From: Bacteroidia bacterium
GTDB taxonomy: Bacteria; Bacteroidota; Bacteroidia; Bacteroidales; Azobacteroidaceae
Direction: 5' to 3'
NCBI GenBank assembly: GCA_025996895.1
Contig: BNTW01000074.1
Span: 1 to 13,222, forward strand
Length of the DNA stretch: 13,222 nt
Part shown: positions 1 to 8,400 of the stretch, piece after piece
Numbering within the stretch: position 1 is the first letter of the stretch
Layout of the letters: every line of letters begins with the position of its first letter
Notes under the pieces: generated by a model
Told to the model about the DNA's origin: nothing
What the model saw: the letters and a program-made list of their open reading frames with translations, nothing else
Database searches by the model: none
Position numbers and translations under genes: made by a program

Positions 1-2
1 TG

Positions 3-98
3 AAGCGATTTTTTAGCGTGTTCGGTAATCCGCCAAACTCACGAAAAAATCAGATGTATTTGCAAGAACTATTGACGTTCGGGGCGATAGCTGCTTAG
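3..98 (+). CDS. Possible C-terminal end of an upstream gene (partial, unidentified)
   Basis: One plus-strand frame is open from the left edge to a TAG at 96-98. It gives about 31 residues beginning KRFFSVFGNPPNSRKN and ending in a hydrophobic GAIAA. The other two plus-strand frames close early. No family was recognised. A frame this short could be open by chance, so this is only a plausible gene tail. If real, the gene runs in the same direction as rnr and ends about 107 bases before it. Confidence 0.3.
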   Translation, partial: KRFFSVFGNPPNSRKNQMYLQELLTFGAIAA

Positions 99-171
99 GT
101 TAGATGAAATTTTGAACGAACTATTGTTAAAATTAACACTACAAATATATAACAATTATTCGCATAATTCG

Positions 172-179
172 TATCTTTG
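172..179 (+). promoter_or_regulatory. Bacteroidota -7 promoter element upstream of rnr
   Basis: TATCTTTG fits the TAnnTTTG -7 consensus used by the primary sigma factor of Bacteroidota. It lies 26 bases before the rnr ATG, so a transcript starting just downstream would have a leader of about 20 nt. I see no clear TTTG-type -33 element at the expected 19-21 base spacing. The sequence upstream (about 121-171) is very AT-rich. This would drive the whole rnr-hipS-hipT unit. Confidence 0.6.
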
Positions 180-205
180 CCCTGTAAATTATAAAAGCTA
201 ATTGT

Positions 206-2167
206 ATGGCAAAAAAGAAAAAACAAGGAAATAAACCGCCGAAACCTGCGAGAAAGAAGATAGGAGTCATAGCGGAAGGAACATTTGAACGCCGCGCCAA
301 TGGAAAAAATTCATTTATTCCCGAAGACGGCGGCGAGCCGGTGTTTGTGGCCGAACGCAACTCGATGTACGCCATGAACGGCGACCGGGTGCGGGTGCAA
401 CTGTGGGCGAAACGGAAAAAACAGAATTTGGAAGCGGAAGTGGTCGAGGTGATTCACCGCGTGAAAGATACGGTAGTCGGCATTTTGGAAGTTTCGACTT
501 ATTATGCTTACCTGATTGTGGATAGCAAGATTTTGATGAACGATATTTTTATTCCGCAAGATAAGTTGAAAGGCGGAAAGAGCGGTCAGAAAGCGGTGGT
601 GAAGATTACACAATGGCCCGAAATAACGAAAAATCCGATTGGTGAAGTCGTAGATATTTTGGGCGATGTGGGCAATAATCAGGCGGAAATGCACGCTATT
701 CTGGCAGAATTTGGTCTGCCGTATAAATATCCCGAAGAAGTGGAAAAAGCTGCAGAGCGAATTTCAACCCAAATTACGCAAGAGGAAATCCGGGCGCGGG
801 AAGATTTTCGCAACACGCTTACTTTTACTATCGACCCGAAAGATGCGAAGGATTTCGACGATGCGCTTTCGATTAAAAAACTGCCGGACAACCTGTGGGA
901 AGTGGGTGTTCACATCGCCGATGTTACGCATTATGTCAAGCCGGACACCCTTATTGATAAGGAAGCATTCGACCGCGCAACGTCTATCTATCTGGTGGAT
1001 AGAGTAGTACCGATGTTGCCCGAAGTGTTGAGCAACAGTCTCTGTTCGCTGCGCCCGAACGAAGACAAATTGTGTTTTTCCATTATTTTCACGATAGACA
1101 ACAATGCAAACGTCAAAGATTACCGCATCAAACGGACGATTATCAATTCCGACCGGCGATTTTCTTACGAAGAAGCGCAGGATATTTTGGAAAAGGAAGC
1201 CGGCGAATTGAAAGACGAATTGCTGACATTAGACCGTTTGGCGAAGATTTTACAAAAAAAACGCTTTGAAGCCGGTGCGATTAATTTCGACCGCGTGGAA
1301 GTGAAATTTGAAATTGACGAAAACGGTAAACCGCTGAACGTTTTCTTTAAGGAGGCCAAAGATTCCAACCAGTTGATCGAGGAATTTATGCTTTTGGCGA
1401 ACAAAACCGTTGCCGAAGCTATCGGGAAAGTGCCGAAGGGAAAGAAAGCCAAAACGTTTGTCTATCGCGTGCATGACGTTCCGAATTCGGAAAAAATGGA
1501 AAATCTGGTGCAATTTGTCGGCCGTTTCGGATACAAGGTAAAAGATAAGGGCGAAAACAGTGAGATTTCCAAGAGTATCAACCGGTTGCTGGACGAAATT
1601 CACGGCAAAAAAGAGCAAAATCTTATCGAAACAATTGCGATTCGCGCGATGGCAAAAGCCGTTTATACGACCACCAACATCGGGCATTATGGTTTGGCAT
1701 TCCACTATTATACGCATTTCACGTCGCCGATTCGGCGTTATCCCGATATGATGGTACATCGCTTGCTGGAACGCTATTTGACCGGCGGACGTTCCGTTCC
1801 CGAACAAAAAACGGAAGAAGAATGTAAGCATTGTTCAAACATGGAAAGTGTGTCGGCGCAGGCAGAACGGGCTTCCATCAAGTACAAGCAGGTCGAATTT
1901 ATGTCGGATAAAATCGGTATGGCGTTCGACGGCGTGATTTCGGGCGTAACCGAATGGGGCTTGTATGTCGAATTGAACGAAAATATGTGCGAAGGAATGG
2001 TGCCGTTACGCGATTTGAACGATGATTTTTATGAATTGGACGAAAAAACATACAGCCTGGTCGGTAAGAAAAACAAACAGCGTTACCGCTTGGGTGACCC
2101 GGTGCGCGTGAAAGTGGCACGAGTGAATTTAGACCGTAAAATCATGGATTTCACGTTGGAACAATGA
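206..2167 (+). CDS. rnr: Ribonuclease R (RNB-family 3'-5' exoribonuclease)
   Basis: This 653-residue protein is a processive 3'-to-5' exoribonuclease acting in the cytoplasm on structured RNA. It starts with a Lys-rich tail (residues 1-20), followed by an OB/cold-shock domain (about 17-95). The RNB catalytic domain follows, with D210, D216, D218 and D219 spaced as the metal-binding aspartates of E. coli RNase R (D272, D278, D280, D281). The RNB signature YTHFTSPIRRYPD lies at 502-514. A C-terminal S1 RNA-binding domain covers about 572-652. The protein stops almost at the end of S1, so it has no long basic C-terminal tail, and it lacks the N-terminal helix-turn-helix of the 813-residue E. coli enzyme. 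The ATG at 206 is the first in frame after the promoter. Its stop overlaps the next start (ATGA), suggesting translational coupling to the hip genes. Confidence 0.95.
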   Translation: MAKKKKQGNKPPKPARKKIGVIAEGTFERRANGKNSFIPEDGGEPVFVAERNSMYAMNGDRVRVQLWAKRKKQNLEAEVVEVIHRVKDTVVGILEVSTYYAYLIVDSKILMNDIFIPQDKLKGGKSGQKAVVKITQWPEITKNPIGEVVDILGDVGNNQAEMHAILAEFGLPYKYPEEVEKAAERISTQITQEEIRAREDFRNTLTFTIDPKDAKDFDDALSIKKLPDNLWEVGVHIADVTHYVKPDTLIDKEAFDRATSIYLVDRVVPMLPEVLSNSLCSLRPNEDKLCFSIIFTIDNNANVKDYRIKRTIINSDRRFSYEEAQDILEKEAGELKDELLTLDRLAKILQKKRFEAGAINFDRVEVKFEIDENGKPLNVFFKEAKDSNQLIEEFMLLANKTVAEAIGKVPKGKKAKTFVYRVHDVPNSEKMENLVQFVGRFGYKVKDKGENSEISKSINRLLDEIHGKKEQNLIETIAIRAMAKAVYTTTNIGHYGLAFHYYTHFTSPIRRYPDMMVHRLLERYLTGGRSVPEQKTEEECKHCSNMESVSAQAERASIKYKQVEFMSDKIGMAFDGVISGVTEWGLYVELNENMCEGMVPLRDLNDDFYELDEKTYSLVGKKNKQRYRLGDPVRVKVARVNLDRKIMDFTLEQ

Positions 2168-2502
2168 GAGGGGCACGCGTGTATGTCAATGGAAATTTGT
2201 GCGGAAAATTGATAGAAGACGACAAAAAAGAGTACGTTTTTACTTACGAAACCCACTATTTCAACGATACGGACGCACCTGCGATTAGTTTGACGTTACC
2301 GAAAATCGCACAGGAACACCGTTCTAAAACGCTTTTTTCGTTTTTTTACAACCTGCTTTCCGAAGGCGAAAACCGGGAACTCAACTTGCCGTATCGCAAA
2401 GTTGAAAGGGATGATGTTTTTGGCTTCCTTATCCGTACGACCGGAAACGACACCATCGGTGCGGTTACGCTTCAGGAAATAAAAGACGCGGGATTATGGT
2501 AA
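2164..2502 (+). CDS. HipA N-terminal-domain protein (HipS-like, separate subdomain)
   Basis: This 112-residue protein matches the N-terminal subdomain 1 of HipA (Couple_hipA family). It opens with a strand-rich ARVYVNGNLCGKL segment, continues with DAPAISLTLP, FSFFYNLLSEGENREL and the FGFLIRTTGNDTIGAVTL block, and then stops. In three-gene HipBST systems the equivalent stand-alone protein, HipS, neutralises the HipT kinase. The start ATG overlaps the rnr stop by 4 nt (ATGA), and its TAA lies inside the first codons of the next gene (ATGGTAA, 7-nt overlap). All three genes are therefore probably co-translated. No hipB-like DNA-binding gene sits beside it, which is unusual. The antitoxin role is inferred from family and position. 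Confidence 0.85.
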   Translation: MRGARVYVNGNLCGKLIEDDKKEYVFTYETHYFNDTDAPAISLTLPKIAQEHRSKTLFSFFYNLLSEGENRELNLPYRKVERDDVFGFLIRTTGNDTIGAVTLQEIKDAGLW

Positions 2503-3422
2503 AATTGGATTTTTCCGTTTTAAAAGATATTTCCAAAGGAAATAATCCGGCCAAACCGAATGTCCGGCGGATTTCGATTGCCGGTATTCACCGTAAATTA
2601 TCGGCGATAGAGAAGGATAACAAAATTTGTTTGACGCCCGACCGGGAACAGGGCACGCACATTCTCAAGTTAGTTCCAACACGCACCTATTTAATCACCC
2701 GTATTCTCGAAATTCCTGCCAATGAATGTCTTACGATGGAAATTGCCCGGCAGGTGTATCACATTCCGACGGCTGAGAGTACTATGGGGTTTTTCTACAA
2801 CCGGCAGCCGGTGTATATCACCAAACGTTTTGACGTCAATCCTGACGGAACGAAAAAATTGGTGGAAGATTTTGCTTCGCTGGCAGGAAAAACCGGTGAA
2901 ACGCATGGCAAATATTACGCCTCTACCGGAAGCTATGTACTTGCAGGAAAGTTGATTAAGAAATATATATCGAATTGGCAACCGGAAATGATTAAATTCT
3001 TCCGGTTGGTGCTTTTCAATTATATTATCAGTAATTCGCAGGCGCATTTGAAAGATTTTTCTGTGCTTCGAGACGACAACGGTGAATATATTCTCGCGCC
3101 TGCCTACGATTTGCTGAATACCCAACTTTTCCAATTTTGGCGCAAGGGACAGCCGGTTTTCGGATTGGAAGACGGATTGTTTGAAATCGAACATTTTTCG
3201 GACGATTATCTGCGAAACGACCACCCTTCGTGGATTGATTTCACGACTTTCGGCAAACTGATCGAACTCCCCAGCAGTGTGATACAAACTACGCTCGAAG
3301 AATTTTTGACACCCCAACCGCTTTTCTACGACTTGGTCGAACGTTCGTTTCTGGGAGAATTCAACAAAAAGTTATATATCCAAACTTACGAAGAACGCTT
3401 GAAATTTCTGAAAGGCAGGTGA
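2496..3422 (+). CDS. HipA kinase-domain protein (HipT-like) with substituted catalytic Asp
   Basis: This 308-residue protein corresponds to the kinase part of HipA, a Ser/Thr kinase toxin family that phosphorylates aminoacyl-tRNA synthetases. Visible landmarks are the ATP-site loop SIAGIHRKLS (27-36, with His32 where Gln is usual), THILKLVP with the nucleotide-binding Lys at 58, the hinge-like KRFD, and an EDFASLAG helix. The YDLL motif has the metal-binding Asp at 205, and a GLEDGLFE block follows. The catalytic loop, normally (G/S)N-x-D-x-H-x-K-N, reads NSQAHLKDF. The catalytic Asp is Gln182 and the metal-binding Asn is Asp187, while His184 and Lys186 are kept. The E. coli HipA D309Q change is a classic kinase-dead form, so this protein may be inactive or altered. 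Reading frame and length are otherwise intact. The stop lies directly against the stop of the opposing receptor gene. Confidence 0.85.
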   Translation: MVKLDFSVLKDISKGNNPAKPNVRRISIAGIHRKLSAIEKDNKICLTPDREQGTHILKLVPTRTYLITRILEIPANECLTMEIARQVYHIPTAESTMGFFYNRQPVYITKRFDVNPDGTKKLVEDFASLAGKTGETHGKYYASTGSYVLAGKLIKKYISNWQPEMIKFFRLVLFNYIISNSQAHLKDFSVLRDDNGEYILAPAYDLLNTQLFQFWRKGQPVFGLEDGLFEIEHFSDDYLRNDHPSWIDFTTFGKLIELPSSVIQTTLEEFLTPQPLFYDLVERSFLGEFNKKLYIQTYEERLKFLKGR

Positions 3423-5309
3423 TTAAAACCGTGCTTCAATTCCGCCCAAAACCACAATGCCCGGCATGGGAAATCCTAAATATGTCTGATAAGACTTGTC
3501 CGTCAAGTTTTCGCCATTCACAAACAGTTGCAGCCAATCCGTTGCTTTGTACGCAATCTTGCAGTTCAACAGCGCGTAATTGTCCGTTATATCTTCCTCG
3601 CCGGCTGTTCCTAAATACAATCCGTTAATGTATTGAAAATTAGGTGAAAGCGTCCATTTGTCTATCTTCCAACGAGCACTCAAAAAAGCTTTGTGCTTGG
3701 GTGCGGAAGCAATTTTGACGTCGGAATGCAGAAAACTGTAATTGCCCGACAATTTCAAATCCGGCAACACCTGATACGTGAAAGCAAAGTCAATACCTTT
3801 GTTAATAAATTTATCCGTATTGACGTTCAACGGGCTTCCATCGACCATTGTGGTCGTAATCAGATTGTCGCCCTTTGCATAATAGGCCGTTAATTCCAAC
3901 TGCAACGCATTGTCGAACAACGCCTGCTCGTAAGAAAAATCATAATTAGTCATTTCTTCCGGATTCAAATCGGGATTATGCGGTGGAAACAAATACAATT
4001 CGCGCAAATTGGGACTACGGAAACCTTTGGAAACCGATACTTTAAACGCTGTCTGCCGGCTGAATTGATAAGCGACACCGCCCTGCGGAATCCATTCACT
4101 GCCGTAACCTTCGTTATTTTCCAAACGGATACCGGCGTTCAATGTCAACCTGTCGGCCAAGGTCTGCTGTACCACTGCATAACCGGCGAACTCATTCACC
4201 GATTCATCAATCATTTCCGTTTTTGTGCCGTCGTTGTTGTCTTTCCACGCATGACCACCCCATTGTTTAAAATCCACACCGACGGTAAATAAATTGCCTT
4301 CTAATAAACGAAATGCCTCATACAGAGCCAGTCCGCGATTGAAATCGACCGACCGGAATAAATAATCGTTCGGTTGCTCGCCTACCCAGCCGTCATTTAT
4401 TTTATGTCGTCCATCGTTATAAAACAATTGAAGCGACCCGCTCATTTTTTCGTATTGATTGGAAAGCGAAACCGAATAGGTGGAACGCACCGCTTTCGCC
4501 CAATTTTCAATCTTCGGCGCATTTATCGCTCCCGGATTATTCACTTTAAAATCGGCCGCAATCGCCTCACCGTTCGCGTTCCAAAAATCCGAAAAACGAT
4601 AACCTAAGCGAATATATCCGTTGTTGATGTAAAAAGCCGAGTTGTCGCGCTGTCCGTCCGATTGGTCGCGATTTAACGAAAGGTAAGCATTGAATTTGTC
4701 TTTTTTGTATCCTGCGCTGGCCAATCCTTTCCACGTGTTGTATGAGCCGCCCAGAAAGCGGGCGCGACCATGAAAACCGTCGCCGGTTGCTTTCCGCGTG
4801 ATGACGTTGATAATTCCGCCCATCGCATTTGAGCCGTAGAGCAGCGAACCAGGCCCGCGTATCACTTCCACTCGTTCGGCGTCGGACGCTGCATAGGCAT
4901 CGGCAATCGCATGCCCGAAAATTCCCGCCCAGTTGGGTTGGCCATCCAGAAGCATCAAAACGCGGTTTCCTCCGCCTACTCCGTGAATATACACCGTCCC
5001 TGCCGAGCCGTCGCCAATTCCCAAGCCATAACCGGTTACGCTACGTTCGGTAACAAACAATCCCGGCACTTGTTCGGACAAAATCGACAAAACGCCGGTT
5101 TCAGTACTTTCTTCCATGGTTTCGCGTCCCACCACCGAAATTGTCAGCGGAATTTGGTTGCGATTCACTTCCGTCTTTGCCGTCGACACGACTTCTAATT
5201 CCGACAACGGAATGGTATCATTCAACGAATACCCGTTTTCTGCATATACACTCTGAAAAACACTTCCCGATAAAATAACTACTGCCGATAATATAATACG
5301 CAAATTCAT
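3423..5309 (-). CDS. TonB-dependent outer-membrane receptor (BtuB/CirA type)
   Basis: This 628-residue precursor imports a scarce nutrient across the outer membrane using TonB energy. A signal peptide (residues 1-23, cleavage after SVYA) is followed by a likely TonB box around SELEVVSTA. The plug domain (about 30-150) contains the strongly conserved ERVEVIRGPGSLLYG and GGIINVITR blocks. A 22-strand-type barrel follows, with a late ENLTDKSYQTYLGFPMPG motif and a terminal Phe, as expected for assembly by the BAM complex. I chose the ATG at 5307-5309 rather than an in-frame ATG 23 codons upstream, because it begins the signal peptide and lies just after a promoter element. It lacks the N-terminal carboxypeptidase-like domain of SusC proteins, and no susD lies nearby. 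Cobalamin, siderophore, haem or an oligosaccharide are possible substrates, and the sequence does not decide. Confidence 0.9.
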   Translation of the reverse strand: MNLRIILSAVVILSGSVFQSVYAENGYSLNDTIPLSELEVVSTAKTEVNRNQIPLTISVVGRETMEESTETGVLSILSEQVPGLFVTERSVTGYGLGIGDGSAGTVYIHGVGGGNRVLMLLDGQPNWAGIFGHAIADAYAASDAERVEVIRGPGSLLYGSNAMGGIINVITRKATGDGFHGRARFLGGSYNTWKGLASAGYKKDKFNAYLSLNRDQSDGQRDNSAFYINNGYIRLGYRFSDFWNANGEAIAADFKVNNPGAINAPKIENWAKAVRSTYSVSLSNQYEKMSGSLQLFYNDGRHKINDGWVGEQPNDYLFRSVDFNRGLALYEAFRLLEGNLFTVGVDFKQWGGHAWKDNNDGTKTEMIDESVNEFAGYAVVQQTLADRLTLNAGIRLENNEGYGSEWIPQGGVAYQFSRQTAFKVSVSKGFRSPNLRELYLFPPHNPDLNPEEMTNYDFSYEQALFDNALQLELTAYYAKGDNLITTTMVDGSPLNVNTDKFINKGIDFAFTYQVLPDLKLSGNYSFLHSDVKIASAPKHKAFLSARWKIDKWTLSPNFQYINGLYLGTAGEEDITDNYALLNCKIAYKATDWLQLFVNGENLTDKSYQTYLGFPMPGIVVLGGIEARF

Positions 5310-5337
5310 GTTTTGTAACTTTTTAGTGAATTGGAGG

Positions 5338-5345
5338 CAAAGGTA
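5338..5345 (-). promoter_or_regulatory. -7 promoter element for the TonB-dependent receptor
   Basis: Read on the minus strand this is TACCTTTG, a good TAnnTTTG element, 28 bases before the receptor ATG. The expected leader is about 20 nt. No convincing -33 element is seen at the usual spacing. The upstream part would overlap the promoter of the divergent enzyme gene, so the two may affect each other. Confidence 0.6.
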
Positions 5346-5364
5346 GTACTTTTTTGAAAAATGA

Positions 5365-5395
5365 TTGGCTAAAATCAAACAAATCGTTATATTTG
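5365..5395 (+). promoter_or_regulatory. Promoter of the GH95/GH2 gene
   Basis: TATATTTG at 5388-5395 matches the TAnnTTTG element, and a TTG at 5365-5367 lies 20 bases before it, within the 19-21 spacing of the Bacteroidota -33 box. A transcript would start near 5402, leaving an A/T-rich leader of about 35 nt with no Shine-Dalgarno sequence. The element sits about 43 bases from the receptor's own -7 box on the other strand. Confidence 0.6.
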
Positions 5396-5436
5396 TCCCA
5401 CGATTGAAGATAGAAAAAACATTTTAATAAAATATC

Positions 5437-8400
5437 ATGAAAAGCGGACTCTTTTGGAAGGGGTGGTGTGTGTTGATCGCCGCTCTTGTTGGACAAACGG
5501 CTGTGTGGGCGGACGCACCTCAACAGCGAAAAACGATTTCTAACTCTTATCCAACGACTTACAGCGATTGGGCGAACGGCTTGCCGGCGGGCAACGGAAA
5601 AATGGGCGTCATTGTTTTCGGCAATCCGCTGGATGAAACGGTCATCTACAACGACCGTAAATTTTTTATGGCTGCCTCGCGCGAACGTTCTTTTAACACG
5701 GTGAGCGCGGCAAATCTGGAAAAAATTCGCAACTATTGCGCCGAAGGCAAATGGAAGGAAGCCAACGACTTGGCGAATGCAGTACATGGTTGGCAAAACG
5801 GCGGCGAGGGCGACAAACACCCGGGCTACGAGATGTTAATCCATATCCCGAAAGACGGAAATATAACTAACTATTCGCGTGAATGCGACTTCCGTACCGG
5901 CGAAATTATTGTGCGCTGGACGGACAATCGCGGAAATTGGGAACGTCGTACCTTTGTTTCCCGCAAAGATAACGTGATTGTGCAATACCTGAAAGCCCCA
6001 AGCAACGGCCTACTGGATGCGACTGTTCAGTTGACAACTGACGCAGGTATGCACTTCCCCGCGACCATGACTTTCACCAACGTTTCCGACGAAAACTTTT
6101 TGAATATTCGGGCAAAATATCCGGCTAATACAAACAATGCCGGTTACGAAGGCGTTACGAAAATCATTGTTTCCGGTGGAACGAAAAATGTGAGCGACCC
6201 TATTTTGAATATTAATGACGCAAATTCAGTGTTATTGCTGACGCGCATGGAAAAATATTACAGCGATTGCGAAACCGAATGGGACAAACAGGCTTTGCAA
6301 ACGCAACTCAATTCTTTATCAACAGATTATAACACCTTGTTGCAGGGACAAATCGAAACCCATCAGGCGATTTTCGACCGCGTGCTACTGGATTTGAACG
6401 CACCGGAAGCCGACCGCACATTGACCAACGAAGTGTTGTTGACAAAGCAAAAAAGCGAGCCTCAAGCGGTTACGGCATTGTGGGAACGCCTGTTTGATTC
6501 GGGACGTTATCTGTATCTTTCGTCGAGCAGTGAAGTAGCACCTCCCGACTTACTCGGCTTATGGACAGGCGATTGCAATGTGGGATGGAGTGGTTATTAT
6601 CATTTGGACGCAAACCTGAATTTGCAAGTCGGCGGGGGCAACATCGGCGATATGCCCGAAGCGATGGAAGGCTATTTTGCGCTGATTGAACGCTTGGGTG
6701 ATGGTTTCAAAACGAACGCACAAAAATTGTTAGGTTGTCGCGGGATGTTGGGCGGAGGAAACACAGCCGGCTTGAACGGTCTGATTTCCGCGCTCAGCTA
6801 TTACTATCCCTATCAATATGTTACCGGTGAAATGGGCTGGCTGCTTTATCCGTTTTGGGAACATTATCAAGTAACCGGCGACGAGGCGTTCTTGCGCGAC
6901 CGTCTGTATCCGCTGTTGCGCGAAATGGGTGATTTTTATGAAGATTTTTTGCAGAAAAAAGATGAGAACGGAAAATTTATTTTTGCAGGCTCGATTTCAC
7001 CCGAAAACCAGCCGGGCAACACAAAATATTCGTTAGTCAATAATTCGTCGTTCGACATTGCCGGTGCAAAATTCTGTCTGGAAACGTTGATCGCCGTTTG
7101 CAACAAATTCGGATACGAACAGGGTGCAGGGCAGGGAGTTGCACGCTGGACGGCTATTTTAAACCAACTTCCGCCTTACCTGATTAACGCCGACGGCGCA
7201 TTGGCCGAATGGTCTTGGCCAGGTTTGACGGAAAATTACGGACACCGCCATTCGAGCCATTTGCTGGGCGTTTGGCCGTTGAACGAAATTTCCAAAGAGC
7301 GGACGCCCGAATTATATAAAGCGGCACAAACCACTCTGAATAAGAAAGATAGCTACAGTTATGAAGGTGCGGGACATGGTATTTTGCACGCTGCTTTGCA
7401 CGCTGCTAACCTGAACAACGAACAATCGGTAAATGGCAAAATATTACGCTTGATCAAGGAAGATTTTTTCTACAAAAGTCTGGCTTCGGCGCATTATAAA
7501 GATTTTAACACATTTTGTACGGATCCTTGCAATACCGTACCGGCCATTATGATGGAAATGTTGGTCAATTCTAAAAATCAGGTGATTGAGTTGTTGCCCG
7601 CGCTTCCGCAATCCTTGCTGACCGGCTCTATTTCAGGTGTGAAAACACGCAATCAAGTAACCATCGAAAATTTGACTTGGGATATGGACGAACGGACAAT
7701 CAGTTGCAAATTGAAATCGAATATCAATCAAACTATCACGCTCATCCAACGTAGAGGCATTGTGTTGATTAACGGAAATGTGCTTATCGCGCCTTCTACC
7801 ATCGGAAACGACGCGCGGAATATCCAGTTGAAAGCGGGTGAAACAGCGGAAATCACTTTGACCATCAACGAAGCTCCGCATAATCTGGCGTTGTTGAAAC
7901 CGGCTACGGCTTCCTCAATCGCTGATGATTGTCCGCCGGCAAATGCGTTCGATGGAAACACCGGTACGCGCTGGTCGTCGGCTTATACGGATAATCAATG
8001 GATTGCAGTCGATTTGGGCGGAAAGAAAAACATCACGGAAATCCGCTTGAATTGGGAAGCCGCTTTTGGCAAATCTTATATTTTGCAGGTGTCGAACGAC
8101 GGCACAACTTGGCGGGACATTTACACGCAGACCGATGGAAAAGGCGGAATTGAAATCATTCCGGTCAATACAGCCGGCTCGCATGTGCGCATGCAGGGCG
8201 TAAAACGCGCTACTACCTACGGCTATTCGCTGTGGGAAATGGAAGTCTATGGAACGGACGCCGTTCGCGGAAATTTGGCGTTAAACCGTGCCGCTTATCA
8301 TTCGAGTGCTATTAATTACGACAACACCGGACATCTCGCTACCGACGGAAACAAAATGACTTACACCACACCCGACATTGCCAGCCAATACGACGATTCG

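Noticed and set aside
1250..1831. Long open frame (193 codons) on the minus strand inside rnr
   Set aside because: It lies fully opposite the RNB domain, whose motifs are clear on the plus strand; the antisense protein is His/Phe/Arg-rich and matches nothing I recognise.
2691..3317. Open frame (208 codons) on the minus strand opposite hipT
   Set aside because: The HipA-family motifs on the plus strand explain the sequence; the antisense product shows no family features.
5310..5378. Longer start for the receptor at the upstream in-frame ATG (5376-5378)
   Set aside because: The extra 23 residues would place the signal peptide internally and would overlap the -7 element at 5338-5345.
5323..5820. 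Minus-strand open frame across the divergent promoter and signal peptide of the enzyme gene
   Set aside because: It covers both promoters and the clear plus-strand signal peptide and GH95 start, and its product has no recognisable features.
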